Positions 43,402-52,848 are shown, counted from the stretch's first letter. The stretch: DNA of 64,000 nt from Thermincola carboxydiphila (GCA_016841725.1 JAENYP010000007.1:120577-184576); one strand, 5' to 3'. Made by a program: numbers and translations. Notes: a model not told the origin generated them from the letters alone.

Positions 43402-44105
43402 CTTCCTAAGAAATCAGTAGCCCCCACGGCAGCCAAACAGAGTTCCACCGCCCCCTCGGCCGTTACTGCAAAAATATCCGCACCCGCCTCAACTACAAAT
43501 TCAGGCGTTACCGCCCAGCCTCCCAGCATGATTTTAAGGTCCTGCCTGAGACCCTGCTGCTTTAAAAGGTCAACAGTCTTCACTACGAGAGGTAAAGACT
43601 CTCTGGTATATACTGCCAAAGCAAGGATATCCGGTCTTTCGAGACGAACATGCTGTGAAAATGTTTCGGGAGGTACATCTGTCCCCAGGTCAATTACCTC
43701 GAAACCAGATGCAATGAATAGAATTCTCAGTATCAGCTTACCGAAATCTATCAGGTTACCCTGTACAGAGCCAATCATTAAACGGCCTCTGACTGCTCCT
43801 TTTAGTTCATCTCGCAATTTTGGAATTAATTCGTTAAGCAATAACTGAATTAATTCAAATTTTGCCAGTATTTCTGCCATGCATACTTCATCATTTCCAT
43901 AACTTCGGGCTATCTCGCACGCTGCAGGATATAAACCATGTTCAATCAAAGCTGATACAGGAACTCCTTCTGCCAATCCCGTTTCAGTAATCCTGAATGC
44001 TTCCTCCTGCTCACCAGACACAACTGCATCCCTTAGCTCCCTCATATACTTTACCCCATTTTGCTCAACCCCATTTTTATAATTTTTTTCATGCAGTCCA
44101 TACAA
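43398..44105 (-). CDS. Corrinoid-like B12-binding protein lacking the DXHXXG histidine
   Basis: The product has the helical cap (MRELRDAVVSGEQEEAFRIT) and a cobalamin-binding Rossmann fold (VIDLGTDVPPETFSQHV, IMLGGWAVTPEFV). However, the cobalt-ligand motif, DXHXXG in the 27856 protein, reads NLIDFGK here, so aspartate and histidine are both replaced. It may bind a corrinoid base-off without protein ligand, or another ligand. The long start at 44105 overlaps ccdA; ATG 44045 is a better N-terminus. Order: thioredoxin, CcdA, this protein, SigZ-like factor. A dead, near-identical copy of its C-terminus lies at 13051-13196. Confidence 0.82.
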   Translation of the reverse strand: MYGLHEKNYKNGVEQNGVKYMRELRDAVVSGEQEEAFRITETGLAEGVPVSALIEHGLYPAACEIARSYGNDEVCMAEILAKFELIQLLLNELIPKLRDELKGAVRGRLMIGSVQGNLIDFGKLILRILFIASGFEVIDLGTDVPPETFSQHVRLERPDILALAVYTRESLPLVVKTVDLLKQQGLRQDLKIMLGGWAVTPEFVVEAGADIFAVTAEGAVELCLAAVGATDFLGR

Positions 44106-44778
44106 AATACATCCCGATCACAATTAATACCACACCCGCAGCTTTTTCAAAGATTCCTGACCACCGTGTCAGCCCGGGAAGCCCCTTGGCAAAACCGGTA
44201 AAGGTTCCTGCTATGATAACAGGTACTCCCCTGCCCAGCCCATACAAAAACAGGAGTACCGCTCCGTATGCTATTTCCCCTTTGCTCATTACCAGAGACA
44301 GGATTGCAAACAGTATCGGGGTGGCGCACTGGGAACCGGCTAAACCAATAACAAGGCCCATAAAGAATGCCGCCCAAATCCCCCTGTGCTGCGGCCGGCG
44401 CAAAATCCGCACTCCATAATTTGGCAGGTTAAAGTTTATCAGCCCGACCATTTTCATCCCTACCAATATACTTACCGCAGCCGCAATATAAATCAAAACA
44501 GACCTGGAAATACCGAAAAACCCGCCGATAACTGCAGCGATCACGCCGAGCAGGGCAAAAGTAGTTGATGTCCCCAGGGTGAAAAACAATGATAACCAGA
44601 AACTCCTTGCCTTGGACACATCTGCTGTCCCGCCCACATATGCCATAAGGACAGGAATCATGGACATGTTGCATGGACCTATGCTTGTAACTATCCCTCC
44701 GGCAAAAACCAGGATAACTGCCAGTATAGAGTAACCGGTCAGGACCTGAGAAAGGTAACGGGCAACTACGTCTTCCAT
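44089..44778 (-). CDS. ccdA: CcdA/DsbD-family thiol-reducing membrane protein
   Basis: This 229-residue protein has six hydrophobic segments and the two conserved cysteines of CcdA, in GPCNMSMIPVLMAYVGG and LAGSQCATPILFAIL, which carry electrons from cytoplasmic thioredoxin across the membrane. It directly follows (one base gap) the thioredoxin-like gene, its likely partner outside the membrane. ATG behind GGAGGAATAGA. The two proteins would keep an exported thiol protein reduced. Confidence 0.9.
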   Translation of the reverse strand: MEDVVARYLSQVLTGYSILAVILVFAGGIVTSIGPCNMSMIPVLMAYVGGTADVSKARSFWLSLFFTLGTSTTFALLGVIAAVIGGFFGISRSVLIYIAAAVSILVGMKMVGLINFNLPNYGVRILRRPQHRGIWAAFFMGLVIGLAGSQCATPILFAILSLVMSKGEIAYGAVLLFLYGLGRGVPVIIAGTFTGFAKGLPGLTRWSGIFEKAAGVVLIVIGMYFVWTA

Positions 44779-44779
44779 T

Positions 44780-45220
44780 CTATTCCTCCACCGCCAGGGC
44801 CTTTAGTTTAGCCCGCATGTCATCCACCTGAATGACACCGACATAATCAAAAGTATTATTCCCGGCAGAATCAAGAATGTACGTTGTGGGGATATACTGT
44901 ATTTTATATTCAGCACACAGGTCCTGCTCAGCCGGGTTATTTACATTGATGTCAATAAAGATTACTTTTCCTTCGAATTCAGGTTTTAGTGTGTTAAACA
45001 CTTTTTCCATCTCTATACAAGACTGACAGGTCTTTGAATGAAACAGAAGCCAGGCAGGCTTACCGTCTTGTCCGGCCTGCCGGATCAGTTTTGCTGACTG
45101 GGAAACTGCCCCATTTGAGGTATACTCATCCGACCCGGGATTTGTTCTGATTCCCTTGGCAGCCAGCAGGGCAGCCAGTGCAGCTACCAGTAAAATTAGA
45201 ACAACTGCTTTCAATTTCAA
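44780..45220 (-). CDS. Membrane-anchored thioredoxin-like protein
   Basis: This ~146-residue protein begins with a signal anchor (KAVVLILLVAALAALLAAKG) and has a thioredoxin fold with the redox motif HSKTCQSCIEME, FIDINVNNPAEQDLCAEYKI and the cis-proline segment YIPTTYILDSAG. The open frame extends to 45385, but TTG 45220 with GGAGG seven bases upstream gives a clean signal sequence. It is the first gene of the trx-ccdA-corrinoid-sigma cluster. Confidence 0.88.
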   Translation of the reverse strand: MKLKAVVLILLVAALAALLAAKGIRTNPGSDEYTSNGAVSQSAKLIRQAGQDGKPAWLLFHSKTCQSCIEMEKVFNTLKPEFEGKVIFIDINVNNPAEQDLCAEYKIQYIPTTYILDSAGNNTFDYVGVIQVDDMRAKLKALAVEE

Positions 45221-45480
45221 TTTTCGCCCTCCGTTCACCTCTATTGATAGTATATTAGTATTTTCTAATATTAGTATAATACGAAATTTTAAAATGGTAA
45301 ACCTTTTTTTAACATGTTTTTTCAAATAAGTTAAAAATATCAGCAAGGTTTTCAAAGGATTGCAATAGCGAAAAGTGTGCTCCATGTTTTCATATACAAC
45401 AAAAAATGTGGTATAATTTAAAAGGTCAATTTCAAATGTGGTACAATTTATGAGATCAATTTCGATTAGGAAGGGAACAA

Positions 45481-47082
45481 ATGCATAATTATAAAAACAA
45501 TCTTACATCAGAAGTCTCCACCAGACGTACTTTTGCTATCATTTCACACCCCGATGCCGGAAAAACGACCCTGACAGAAAAACTTCTTTTGTTTGGCGGG
45601 GCCATCCGGTTAGCCGGTACTGTTAAAGGCAGAAAATCAGAAAAACACGCAACTTCAGACTGGATGAAAATTGAACAGCAGCGCGGTATTTCTGTTACTT
45701 CCAGTGTCATGCAGTTTTCTTACCATGGTTTAAAGATAAATATTTTAGATACTCCCGGTCACCAGGACTTCAGTGAGGACACCTACCGTACCCTGAATGC
45801 CGCTGACAGTGCAGTTATGCTGATAGATGCCGCCAAAGGGGTGGAGTCCCAGACAATAAAACTGTTTGAAGTATGCCGGATCAGGTCTATCCCCATTTTT
45901 ACCTTCATAAACAAAATGGACCGGTATGGCAAAGACCCCCTGGAACTTTTGGAGGAAATTGAACAGGTGCTAGGGGTACGTTCCTGTCCTATGAACTGGC
46001 CCATAGGCATGGGAAGAGATTTCCAGGGGATCTATGACAGACAAAAAAACAGGTTGGAACTCTTTAATCAACGGGGTGTAAGGAAATTTATTCCCTGTGA
46101 TGCAGGAATTGAAGACCCTGTTCTCAATACGGTAATCGATAAAACTCTTTACAGTAAACTTCATGAGCATATTTCCTTATTGGACATCGCCGGAGATCCT
46201 TTTGACCGGCAGCAAATCCGAAATGGACAGCTGACTCCTGTTTTTTTCGGGAGCGCTATTACCAATTTCGGTGTACAGACTTTTCTTGATGACTTCCTGG
46301 ACCTGGCGCCGTCCCCCACGCCCAGAAAAAGCAACATTGGTTTTATCGACCCGGCGGAAACGCAGTTCTCCGGTTTTGTTTTTAAAATTCAGGCCAATAT
46401 GAACCCGGCCCACCGGGACCGCATCGCCTTTCTCCGTATTTGCTCAGGTAAGTTTAGCCGCGGCATGATGGCAAACCATGTCAGGACGGGCAAAAAAATA
46501 AGGCTTTCACAGCCACAGCAATTTCTAGCCCAGGGGCGGAATATTATAGATGAAGCTTATCCCGGTGACATTATCGGAATATTTGATCCGGGAAGTTTTC
46601 AGATTGGGGACACCCTTTGTGAAGAAGGATCTTTTCAGTATCAAAGGCTCCCCCGTTTCTCTCCCGAACATTTTGCTATGGTCACAGTAAAGGATGCTAT
46701 GAAACACAAACAATTCCAAAAAGGAATTAACCAATTGGCTGAAGAAGGCGCTGTCCAGGTATTCCGGACCTTCAGGGACAGAACGGAAGACATCATTTTG
46801 GGAGTGGTAGGAAAACTTCAGTTTGAAGTTTTTGAATACCGGCTTAAAGCAGAATACGGGGCCGATATTGTACTACAGCATCTCCGCTTCAACATTGCCA
46901 GGTGGGTAAAAAGTGACCACCCGGAAGACATCCGACAACTACACAGCAGTTCCAGCCCTTGTGTAAAGGACCACAACGGTGATACTGTGGTACTTTACGA
47001 AAATGATTTTGCCCTCCGCTGGGCGACAGAAAAAAATCCCCGCGTTCGTTTCTGTAAACCCCATGAACTGTCCGACGATTAA
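45481..47082 (+). CDS. prfC: Peptide chain release factor 3
   Basis: This 533-residue GTPase has G1 SHPDAGKTTL (22-31), G2 QQRGISVTSS, G3 DTPGHQDF, G4 FINKMDR and the RF3-specific HATSDWMKIEQQRG and C-terminal AEEGAVQVFRTF. It recycles RF1 and RF2 from the ribosome after termination. The length is normal. ATG 45481 has GGAAGG upstream. Preceding sequence carries two short AATGTGGTATAATTTA / AATGTGGTACAATTTA direct repeats at 45407-45450, which may hold the promoter. Confidence 0.95.
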   Translation: MHNYKNNLTSEVSTRRTFAIISHPDAGKTTLTEKLLLFGGAIRLAGTVKGRKSEKHATSDWMKIEQQRGISVTSSVMQFSYHGLKINILDTPGHQDFSEDTYRTLNAADSAVMLIDAAKGVESQTIKLFEVCRIRSIPIFTFINKMDRYGKDPLELLEEIEQVLGVRSCPMNWPIGMGRDFQGIYDRQKNRLELFNQRGVRKFIPCDAGIEDPVLNTVIDKTLYSKLHEHISLLDIAGDPFDRQQIRNGQLTPVFFGSAITNFGVQTFLDDFLDLAPSPTPRKSNIGFIDPAETQFSGFVFKIQANMNPAHRDRIAFLRICSGKFSRGMMANHVRTGKKIRLSQPQQFLAQGRNIIDEAYPGDIIGIFDPGSFQIGDTLCEEGSFQYQRLPRFSPEHFAMVTVKDAMKHKQFQKGINQLAEEGAVQVFRTFRDRTEDIILGVVGKLQFEVFEYRLKAEYGADIVLQHLRFNIARWVKSDHPEDIRQLHSSSSPCVKDHNGDTVVLYENDFALRWATEKNPRVRFCKPHELSDD

Positions 47083-47108
47083 CCGGCTATATCCCAGCCG
47101 GTTTTTTT
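47082..47108 (+). terminator. Terminator of prfC
   Basis: ACCGGCT (47082-47088) pairs with AGCCGGT (47096-47102), followed by TTTTTTT. It starts at the prfC stop and ends against the convergent gene at 47107. Confidence 0.85.
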
Positions 47109-47727
47109 ATAGCTGACAGACTGCTACCATCAGGTAATATTTTTTACCGGGCACAGGTTCTTCTATAGTCTCATCTAACTGATGGTACATCCGGACTTCT
47201 CTAAAAGGACTAAGAAGGAGGGTGAACTCCTCCTCTGTATACTGGTGGACATGATAGGGATTGCTGCATTCAATCCCCCGGCCGCGGCCGAAGGGTGTTG
47301 AAATAACGGCAATCCCTCCCGGTTTCAACGATGTGATAATGTTTTCGATGAAGTTATAGTCTTCTTCCAGGTGCTCTATGGTTTCAAAACTCACTATGCT
47401 GTCAAACAAGCCAAGTTGAGAATAAAGGCTGGGGTCGCAGGCATCCCCTGCAACAAAACCGGCTTTGGGGTGTGAATAGTTTTTCCGGGCATATTCAAGG
47501 GTCTCTCTGTCAATATCAACTCCCACATATTCCGTAATCACCCGCCGGTTGGAATCTGCCAGAAAAATCGGGACAGCGTAGCCCACCCCGCATGACAGGT
47601 CAAGGACTCTTCCCCTGATAAAATCTTTTGCAAACCTATACCTGGCAATGTGTTCCCTTAATATCCCGTTTCGGGGATTCATAACCTTTGGAATTACCCT
47701 TTCATCTGTCAGTCTCAATTCTGTCAA
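47107..47727 (-). CDS. Class I SAM-dependent methyltransferase
   Basis: This 206-residue protein has the SAM-binding motif VLDLSCGVGYAVPIF (motif I), YVGVDIDRETLEYARKNY (acidic loop) and post-motif ISFETIEHLEEDYNFI, with the late segment FGRGRGIECSNPYHVHQYTEEEF. The substrate is unknown. It starts at TTG overlapping the RNase J stop (TTGA), so it is the third gene of an HTH-rnj-methyltransferase operon. Confidence 0.85.
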   Translation of the reverse strand: MTELRLTDERVIPKVMNPRNGILREHIARYRFAKDFIRGRVLDLSCGVGYAVPIFLADSNRRVITEYVGVDIDRETLEYARKNYSHPKAGFVAGDACDPSLYSQLGLFDSIVSFETIEHLEEDYNFIENIITSLKPGGIAVISTPFGRGRGIECSNPYHVHQYTEEEFTLLLSPFREVRMYHQLDETIEEPVPGKKYYLMVAVCQL

Positions 47728-49439
47728 TTTTCCTCCCCCCTGTTGACCTCCATAATTATCGGTAAAATAAGCGGCTTTCTTTTTGTCTCGGAATACATTA
47801 CATTACTTAATGTTTTCCGGATCTGTTCCTTAATTTTAGACCATTCCCTGATATTTGATTTTTCACAGGTTTTCACCGTACGATCCAATTCATGTTTCAT
47901 CTTAGCCAGCAGTACCTCAGACTCGCGGACATAGACGAACCCGCGTGAGACTATATCGGGTCCTGATAACAGCGCCCCTGTGGTCTTGTCAATAGTCAGC
48001 ACGGCAACCACAACTCCATCTTCAGCCAAGTGCCTCCTGTCACGTAAAACAATATTACCAACATCACCTACCCCCAAGCCGTCAATCATTATGCTGCCGG
48101 CATGGACTTTACCCTGCAAGCTGAATCTTCCCCGGCGAAAATTATTTCGGTCGCCAATAGCACTGATGATAACATTTTCTTCAGGAATCCCCAATTCAAA
48201 AGCTGTTTTTCTGAACTTTACCAGGTGCCTGTACTCCCCATGAAATGGCATAGCATATTGCGGTTTCACCATATTTATCAAGGTCTTAATTTCCTCCCTG
48301 GCAGCATGTCCGGATACATGTACAGAGGCAATATCCCTGTAGACCACGCGGGCGCCCCCTTTGAAGAGGTTGTTAATTGTCCGGTAGACATGCTTGGCAT
48401 TGCCTGGGATAGGTGTTGCCGAAACAATTACCGTATCTCCCGGTTCAAGCACAATCTGCCTGTGGCTGCCTTCGGCAATTCGTGTCAGGGCCGCCATCGG
48501 TTCCCCCTGGCTGCCGGTAGTTATAATTACAATTCGGTGCGGGGCATACTTATTTATCTGATCAATATCTATCATTATTGAATCCGGACAGGATAAATAA
48601 TCTAATTCCCTGGCCGCCTCAACCACGTTTACCATACTCCTGCCCACTACGGCAATCTTACGATCATGTTCCACCGCGGCATTTACCACCTGCTGTATCC
48701 TGTGAACGTTTGAGGCAAATGTTGCTACAATTATCCGTCCTTCTGCCCTCTCAAACTCTTTCGCAAATGTCTCTCCGACAACTTTTTCAGAAGGTGTAAA
48801 GCCTTCATTTTCCACCCCGGTGCTGTCACACATTAATACCAGCACCCCCCTGGCGCCATACGAAGTCAATTTGTGCAGTTCGGTTACCCTGCCGTCAATT
48901 GGCGTATGATCCAGTTTAAAATCTCCGGAATGCACTACCAGTCCCTCAGGGGTATCAATTGCCAGTCCGACTCCATCGGGAATACTGTGGTTAATCCGGA
49001 AAAATTCAACCTTAAACACTCCTGTATTGATAACATCATCAGGATTGATTTCGATCAGATTTGCGTCATTAACCATACCATGCTCTGTCAGCCTTTTTTT
49101 AATCAGGCCAATGGTAAGCCTGGTACCATATACAGGTACATCGATATCTTTGAGGACATAAGGTAAAGCACCGATGTGGTCTTCATGACCATGGGTAATG
49201 AAAATCCCCCTTACCCGGTCCTTGTTTTCCACCAGATACCTGATATCCTGGATTACCAGGTCTATGCCATACAATTCCTCACCAGGGAAAGCAACACCGG
49301 CATCAACTACTATGATATCTTCACCATACTCAAAGACCATCATGTTTTTCCCGATTTCCCCCACCCCTCCGAGGGGTATAATACTTAAACCACTGTTGTT
49401 TTTTTTCAATTTAGTTCCACTCCTGCGTTTTACTTTCAA
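47724..49439 (-). CDS. rnj: Ribonuclease J
   Basis: This 571-residue beta-CASP metallo-beta-lactamase nuclease has the zinc motif THGHEDHIG (H83, H85, D87, H88), VHSGDFKLDHTPI, the beta-CASP segment VATFASNVHRIQQV and the C-terminal VHVSGHAAREEIK. RNase J degrades and matures mRNA and rRNA from 5' ends. TTG start overlaps the stop of the small HTH gene. Its length and motifs are complete. Confidence 0.94.
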   Translation of the reverse strand: MKVKRRSGTKLKKNNSGLSIIPLGGVGEIGKNMMVFEYGEDIIVVDAGVAFPGEELYGIDLVIQDIRYLVENKDRVRGIFITHGHEDHIGALPYVLKDIDVPVYGTRLTIGLIKKRLTEHGMVNDANLIEINPDDVINTGVFKVEFFRINHSIPDGVGLAIDTPEGLVVHSGDFKLDHTPIDGRVTELHKLTSYGARGVLVLMCDSTGVENEGFTPSEKVVGETFAKEFERAEGRIIVATFASNVHRIQQVVNAAVEHDRKIAVVGRSMVNVVEAARELDYLSCPDSIMIDIDQINKYAPHRIVIITTGSQGEPMAALTRIAEGSHRQIVLEPGDTVIVSATPIPGNAKHVYRTINNLFKGGARVVYRDIASVHVSGHAAREEIKTLINMVKPQYAMPFHGEYRHLVKFRKTAFELGIPEENVIISAIGDRNNFRRGRFSLQGKVHAGSIMIDGLGVGDVGNIVLRDRRHLAEDGVVVAVLTIDKTTGALLSGPDIVSRGFVYVRESEVLLAKMKHELDRTVKTCEKSNIREWSKIKEQIRKTLSNVMYSETKRKPLILPIIMEVNRGEEN

Positions 49440-49678
49440 ATTTTTTCGCCCCGTTTCAGTCTTTCTATAAATCCATCCAGGTCATCCCTCTTTACCCGCC
49501 AATGCCGGCCAATTTTGAAGGCTGGAATGCTCCCATCCTGTACCAGCTTATATGTGGTCATTTCACTTATCTGAAAATACTCGGCCACCTGGTTAATTGT
49601 CATAATATCCGGATAATCTGTTTTACTTTTAAACCCTTTGTCTCCATAATCTTTTGACATCCATATCACTCTTTTCAA
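49436..49678 (-). CDS. Excisionase-family helix-turn-helix protein
   Basis: This 80-residue protein contains the MerR-like/excisionase HTH (IMTINQVAEYFQISEMTTYK and VQDGSIPAFKIGRHWRV) used by small DNA-binding proteins. No phage or integrase gene is nearby, so it is probably a stand-alone regulator, possibly of its own operon with rnj. The start is uncertain: TTG 49678 or ATG 49660. Confidence 0.8.
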   Translation of the reverse strand: MKRVIWMSKDYGDKGFKSKTDYPDIMTINQVAEYFQISEMTTYKLVQDGSIPAFKIGRHWRVKRDDLDGFIERLKRGEKI

Positions 49679-49973
49679 TCCATTTATAATCTTTTATAGT
49701 TATTTATAGTTATTTATAACTATTTAATTTTTATTTAAAATAAATTATACCAAATATTATTCCCTTGCACAATACATCAGAAAACTATTTTTGCAATTCA
49801 GCAATCTCCTCAAAAACAACCGCAATATGTTTATAGCATTTACAATTTCCTAAATACTACAATTATATCAAGTGTGTATTTGGATTTTCCAGAGAGTATA
49901 AGGGAGGCAATATGATGGGAATAATCCGTCCAAAAGGTAAAATGGCCATTTGTTTCGGATTTATTACAATAAG
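49679..49973. other. Upstream region of the HTH-rnj operon
   Basis: Very AT-rich, with repeated TTTATAGTTATTTATAGTTATTTATAAC-like sequence at about 49690-49720 (a direct repeat plus an inverted copy). It could be an operator for the small HTH protein. No gene is seen. Confidence 0.4.
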
Positions 49974-50001
49974 CTGAGGCAGGACCAATGTCCTGCCTCA
50001 G
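49974..50001 (-). terminator. Hairpin downstream of the NHL-repeat gene
   Basis: CTGAGGCAGGAC and GTCCTGCCTCAG form a perfect twelve-pair stem with loop CAAT, 48 bases after the stop at 50049. The trailing T-run is weak (CTTATTG on the minus strand). Confidence 0.6.
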
Positions 50002-50048
50002 GCCGCTGACAAAGTCAGCAATTTTAAGCTTAAAATATATGGGGTTTG

Positions 50049-50963
50049 TCAATATCCCCATACCTGAACCCTGTTATTGCCCTGATCGGCGATATATATT
50101 TTGTCGTCATCATCTATAAATATTCCCACCGGTATATTGAAAGTAGTCTTCCTGTCCGGGTCCGCTGCGAAACCCGCCAGGCTGTTGCCGTCTCCATCAA
50201 ATACCCGAATTACGTTTGACAGAGTATCAGCCACATAAATTCGGCCTTTAGAGTCAACTGCCAGTCCTTTGGCCATACTCAGGGCCTGCCGGGGCCCACC
50301 GTCAAATACTTTCCTGGTTTCTCCGCTGGGGCTGAGAAGTTTAACATTATAGTTGCCCCCGTCAGCAACCCATATGGAACCATTACCGGTTACCGCAAGG
50401 CCTTGGGGGGACCCCAGGGAAACCTGCCTGGACTTGATGGTTTTAACCAGGCTGCCATTATCATCATAAACCAGAATTTGTTTACCGGCCATATCTGTTA
50501 AGTACACAGTCTTGTCAGGGGTTATAAAAATCTGGGCCGGCTGGATGCCCAGCTCGGGACCAAGCCAGGTTTTTTTATAGTCTCCTGATGCGGAGTATTC
50601 GTACAGGGCCCCTGCACCGGAGTCGGCAATAAGAACCCGGTTTCCCAGCAATCCGATTCCATAAGGGTAAGAAAGAGGTTGTCCGGACTTGGGCCCGCCG
50701 ATTTCGTGAAGAAACCGGCCTTTTGAGGTAAATACCGCCACCCGGCGGTTGCCGCTGTCAGCAACAAAGATCCGGCCTTGTTTATCTATAGCGGCATATA
50801 CCGGCTCTTTGAGGCCGTTTGCCCCATCTCCCCCGGTTATTTCATACAGAAACCGGGGTCCGGCCGCCTTCTCACTCCCGCCGTCACCGGTAAAAACCAT
50901 GACTGCCGCAATCCCCGCTGTAGCCACAATAAAAACAACAATTAACAAGTGCTTAACTTTCAT
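50049..50963 (-). CDS. NHL-repeat beta-propeller protein, membrane-anchored
   Basis: The protein (~304 residues from ATG 50963) has a signal anchor (HLLIVVFIVATAGIAAVMVF) and at least five NHL repeats, each with a G.IFVADSGNRRV, VWVADGGNYNV or IYIADQGNNRV-type strand. It is an extracellular six-bladed propeller, probably for protein binding; no catalytic residues are evident. The open frame continues upstream to 51194, but the added 77 residues lack a signal and look unrelated, so the later start is preferred. Confidence 0.82.
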   Translation of the reverse strand: MKVKHLLIVVFIVATAGIAAVMVFTGDGGSEKAAGPRFLYEITGGDGANGLKEPVYAAIDKQGRIFVADSGNRRVAVFTSKGRFLHEIGGPKSGQPLSYPYGIGLLGNRVLIADSGAGALYEYSASGDYKKTWLGPELGIQPAQIFITPDKTVYLTDMAGKQILVYDDNGSLVKTIKSRQVSLGSPQGLAVTGNGSIWVADGGNYNVKLLSPSGETRKVFDGGPRQALSMAKGLAVDSKGRIYVADTLSNVIRVFDGDGNSLAGFAADPDRKTTFNIPVGIFIDDDDKIYIADQGNNRVQVWGY

Positions 50964-51223
50964 ATATGTAAACCACATCCTTAACAGACTTTGAATCAGA
51001 GCCTGCCGGTTTTCGCAAACAGACGCAGCATCCGGTCTACATACTGAATATTCTAGATAAATCCAGGAGTTCCTCCATTTTTTAGTGGCAGCTTTTCTGG
51101 CATGACCATTGGGCGCCATGGTATCAGTCAGTTGGCCGACCGCCAGGTCCAGAACATTGGCGTTTACAGGAACACTGAAAAGCTGTGCCAGCATATTGTT
51201 AACAAAGGTATATGCCTCCTATT
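50964..51223 (-). other. Open but unexplained segment upstream of the NHL gene
   Basis: The minus-strand frame stays open here and would read NANVLDLAVGQLTDTMAPNG and on. An AGGAGG site lies at about 51214-51219, but no good start follows it. It may be the remains of another gene fused to the NHL frame or simply the 5' untranslated region. I do not recognise it. Confidence 0.3.
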
Positions 51224-52582
51224 TCAGGCAATACTCTCCTGGTGTTTGGTATCCAAGTTTTTCAACTCTTTATATAACCAGATTCCGGTTAAAATTGATG
51301 AAGCTAAATCCGCCAGCGGTCCGGCCATGAGCACCCCATCCAAGGCAAAAAACCTGGGGAGAATCAGTAAGGCCGGAATCAGAACCAACACCTGTCTGGA
51401 GAGACTTAAAAATGCGGAGTGTTTGGGTTTGCCCACTGCCTGAAAATAGTTGGCCGATATAATCTGGAACCCAATAATGGGCAGGAAAATGAAAAATACC
51501 CTCAAAGCATGTGCCCCAAACTTAATAAGTTCCTGGTCCTCCCGGTTAAACATGGCCACAAGCTGTTCCGGTATCAGCCTGGTAACCAGAAAACCGATAC
51601 AAACAATTATGGTGGCCACCATTATCCCCTGCTTTAAAGCCTCTTTAACCCGGTCAAACTTTTGGGCGCCATAGTTATATCCGATTATCGGCTGTACCCC
51701 CTGGCTGATTCCAATAACAGGCATCAACAGCACCATCATAACACTCATCACAACTCCCATGCCTGATACAGCAAGGTCCCCGCCATAAGTGAATAAACTT
51801 CTGTTCATAATCACACCCAAAACCCCGGCCGCAATTTGCATGACAAAAGGCGGCGCCCCCAGGGCCATAATCTGCCCTACCGTTGGCAGCTTTATTTTCA
51901 GATTTTTTAACCTTAGTTTCAACTGGCTCCTGCCGCCCAGGAAATAATAGAGCACCCATGCCGCAGACACTGCCTGGGATAAGATAGTGGCATATGCCGC
52001 CCCACTCATTCCCCACTTGAACACAAACAAAAATATCGGGTCCAGGATTGTATTTAAAGCAGCGCCCAGCAACATGGTGTACATAGCTATCCGGGGATTT
52101 CCCTCGGCACGGATAAAGTTATTCATCCCAAAACCTATTGACGAAAAAACGGTTCCCCATAAGATAATCCTCATATAATCCCTGGCAAAGGGCAGCACCG
52201 CTCCACTGGCCCCAAAAGCAGTTAAAATGGGGGTGATAAACAGCAGACCCACAGCGGAGATTAGCACAGAAATAGCAATCAACAGGACCATGGCATTGCC
52301 CGCAATCAGTTCTGCCTCTTCTTTTTTCTGTTCACCCAGCCTGATTGAGATTAATGAGGTTGCCCCTATGCCGATGAGCATACCAAAAGCCATAATTACC
52401 ATCATCACCGGGAAACCAATGGTGGTCCCGGCTATCCCCAGAGAACCTACCGCATTCCCGATAAAAATCCGGTCAACCAGATTATAGACAGCATTTACCA
52501 TCATTCCTACTACTGCCGGAATGGAAAACTTCATTAAGAGCTTAGATACTTTTTCTTCGCCTAATTTGCGGGAATTGTCCAC
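51224..52582 (-). CDS. MATE-family efflux transporter
   Basis: This ~453-residue protein has twelve hydrophobic segments in two homologous halves, with LMKFSIPAVVGMMVNAVYNL and VDRIFIGN at the N-terminus and MPVIGISQGVQPIIGYNYGA in the second half, as in MATE multidrug/cation antiporters of the MepA/NorM type. The start is GTG 52582 behind AAGGAG rather than the upstream in-frame codon at 52624. The substrate is unknown. Confidence 0.9.
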   Translation of the reverse strand: MDNSRKLGEEKVSKLLMKFSIPAVVGMMVNAVYNLVDRIFIGNAVGSLGIAGTTIGFPVMMVIMAFGMLIGIGATSLISIRLGEQKKEEAELIAGNAMVLLIAISVLISAVGLLFITPILTAFGASGAVLPFARDYMRIILWGTVFSSIGFGMNNFIRAEGNPRIAMYTMLLGAALNTILDPIFLFVFKWGMSGAAYATILSQAVSAAWVLYYFLGGRSQLKLRLKNLKIKLPTVGQIMALGAPPFVMQIAAGVLGVIMNRSLFTYGGDLAVSGMGVVMSVMMVLLMPVIGISQGVQPIIGYNYGAQKFDRVKEALKQGIMVATIIVCIGFLVTRLIPEQLVAMFNREDQELIKFGAHALRVFFIFLPIIGFQIISANYFQAVGKPKHSAFLSLSRQVLVLIPALLILPRFFALDGVLMAGPLADLASSILTGIWLYKELKNLDTKHQESIA

Positions 52583-52675
52583 ACTATTTCTCCTTCCTAA
52601 ACCTTGCACCCGGAGCAGCTTCAACTTCCTGGCCCCGGTGAATAAATCTGAATGAACTATTCTATAATCTTAGCT

Positions 52676-52773
52676 AAGTGAACCTCCCTTATACTTTGTG
52701 TAGAGGGTGGGGGCTTCCGGCCAGCTCAGAATGCATGTCTCATTGGCATCTCGGTTTCAAGGCGCCTCACCTG
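52676..52773 (-). repeat. IS200/IS605-type right end, copy B
   Basis: Almost identical to 13514-13615 over about 98 bases, including CTCAGAATGCATGTCTCATT and the flanking hairpin side GGTGGGGGCTTCCGG. In this copy the other arm of the hairpin has decayed (CCTCCCTTATA), so this end is unlikely to be mobilised. Confidence 0.65.
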
Positions 52774-52848
52774 ACAGGTGTGAGTACATCATTCCGGTAG
52801 AGCCGGCAACTATATGCCAATTAGCATACTGTTTTTTGAAAGTGCTCT

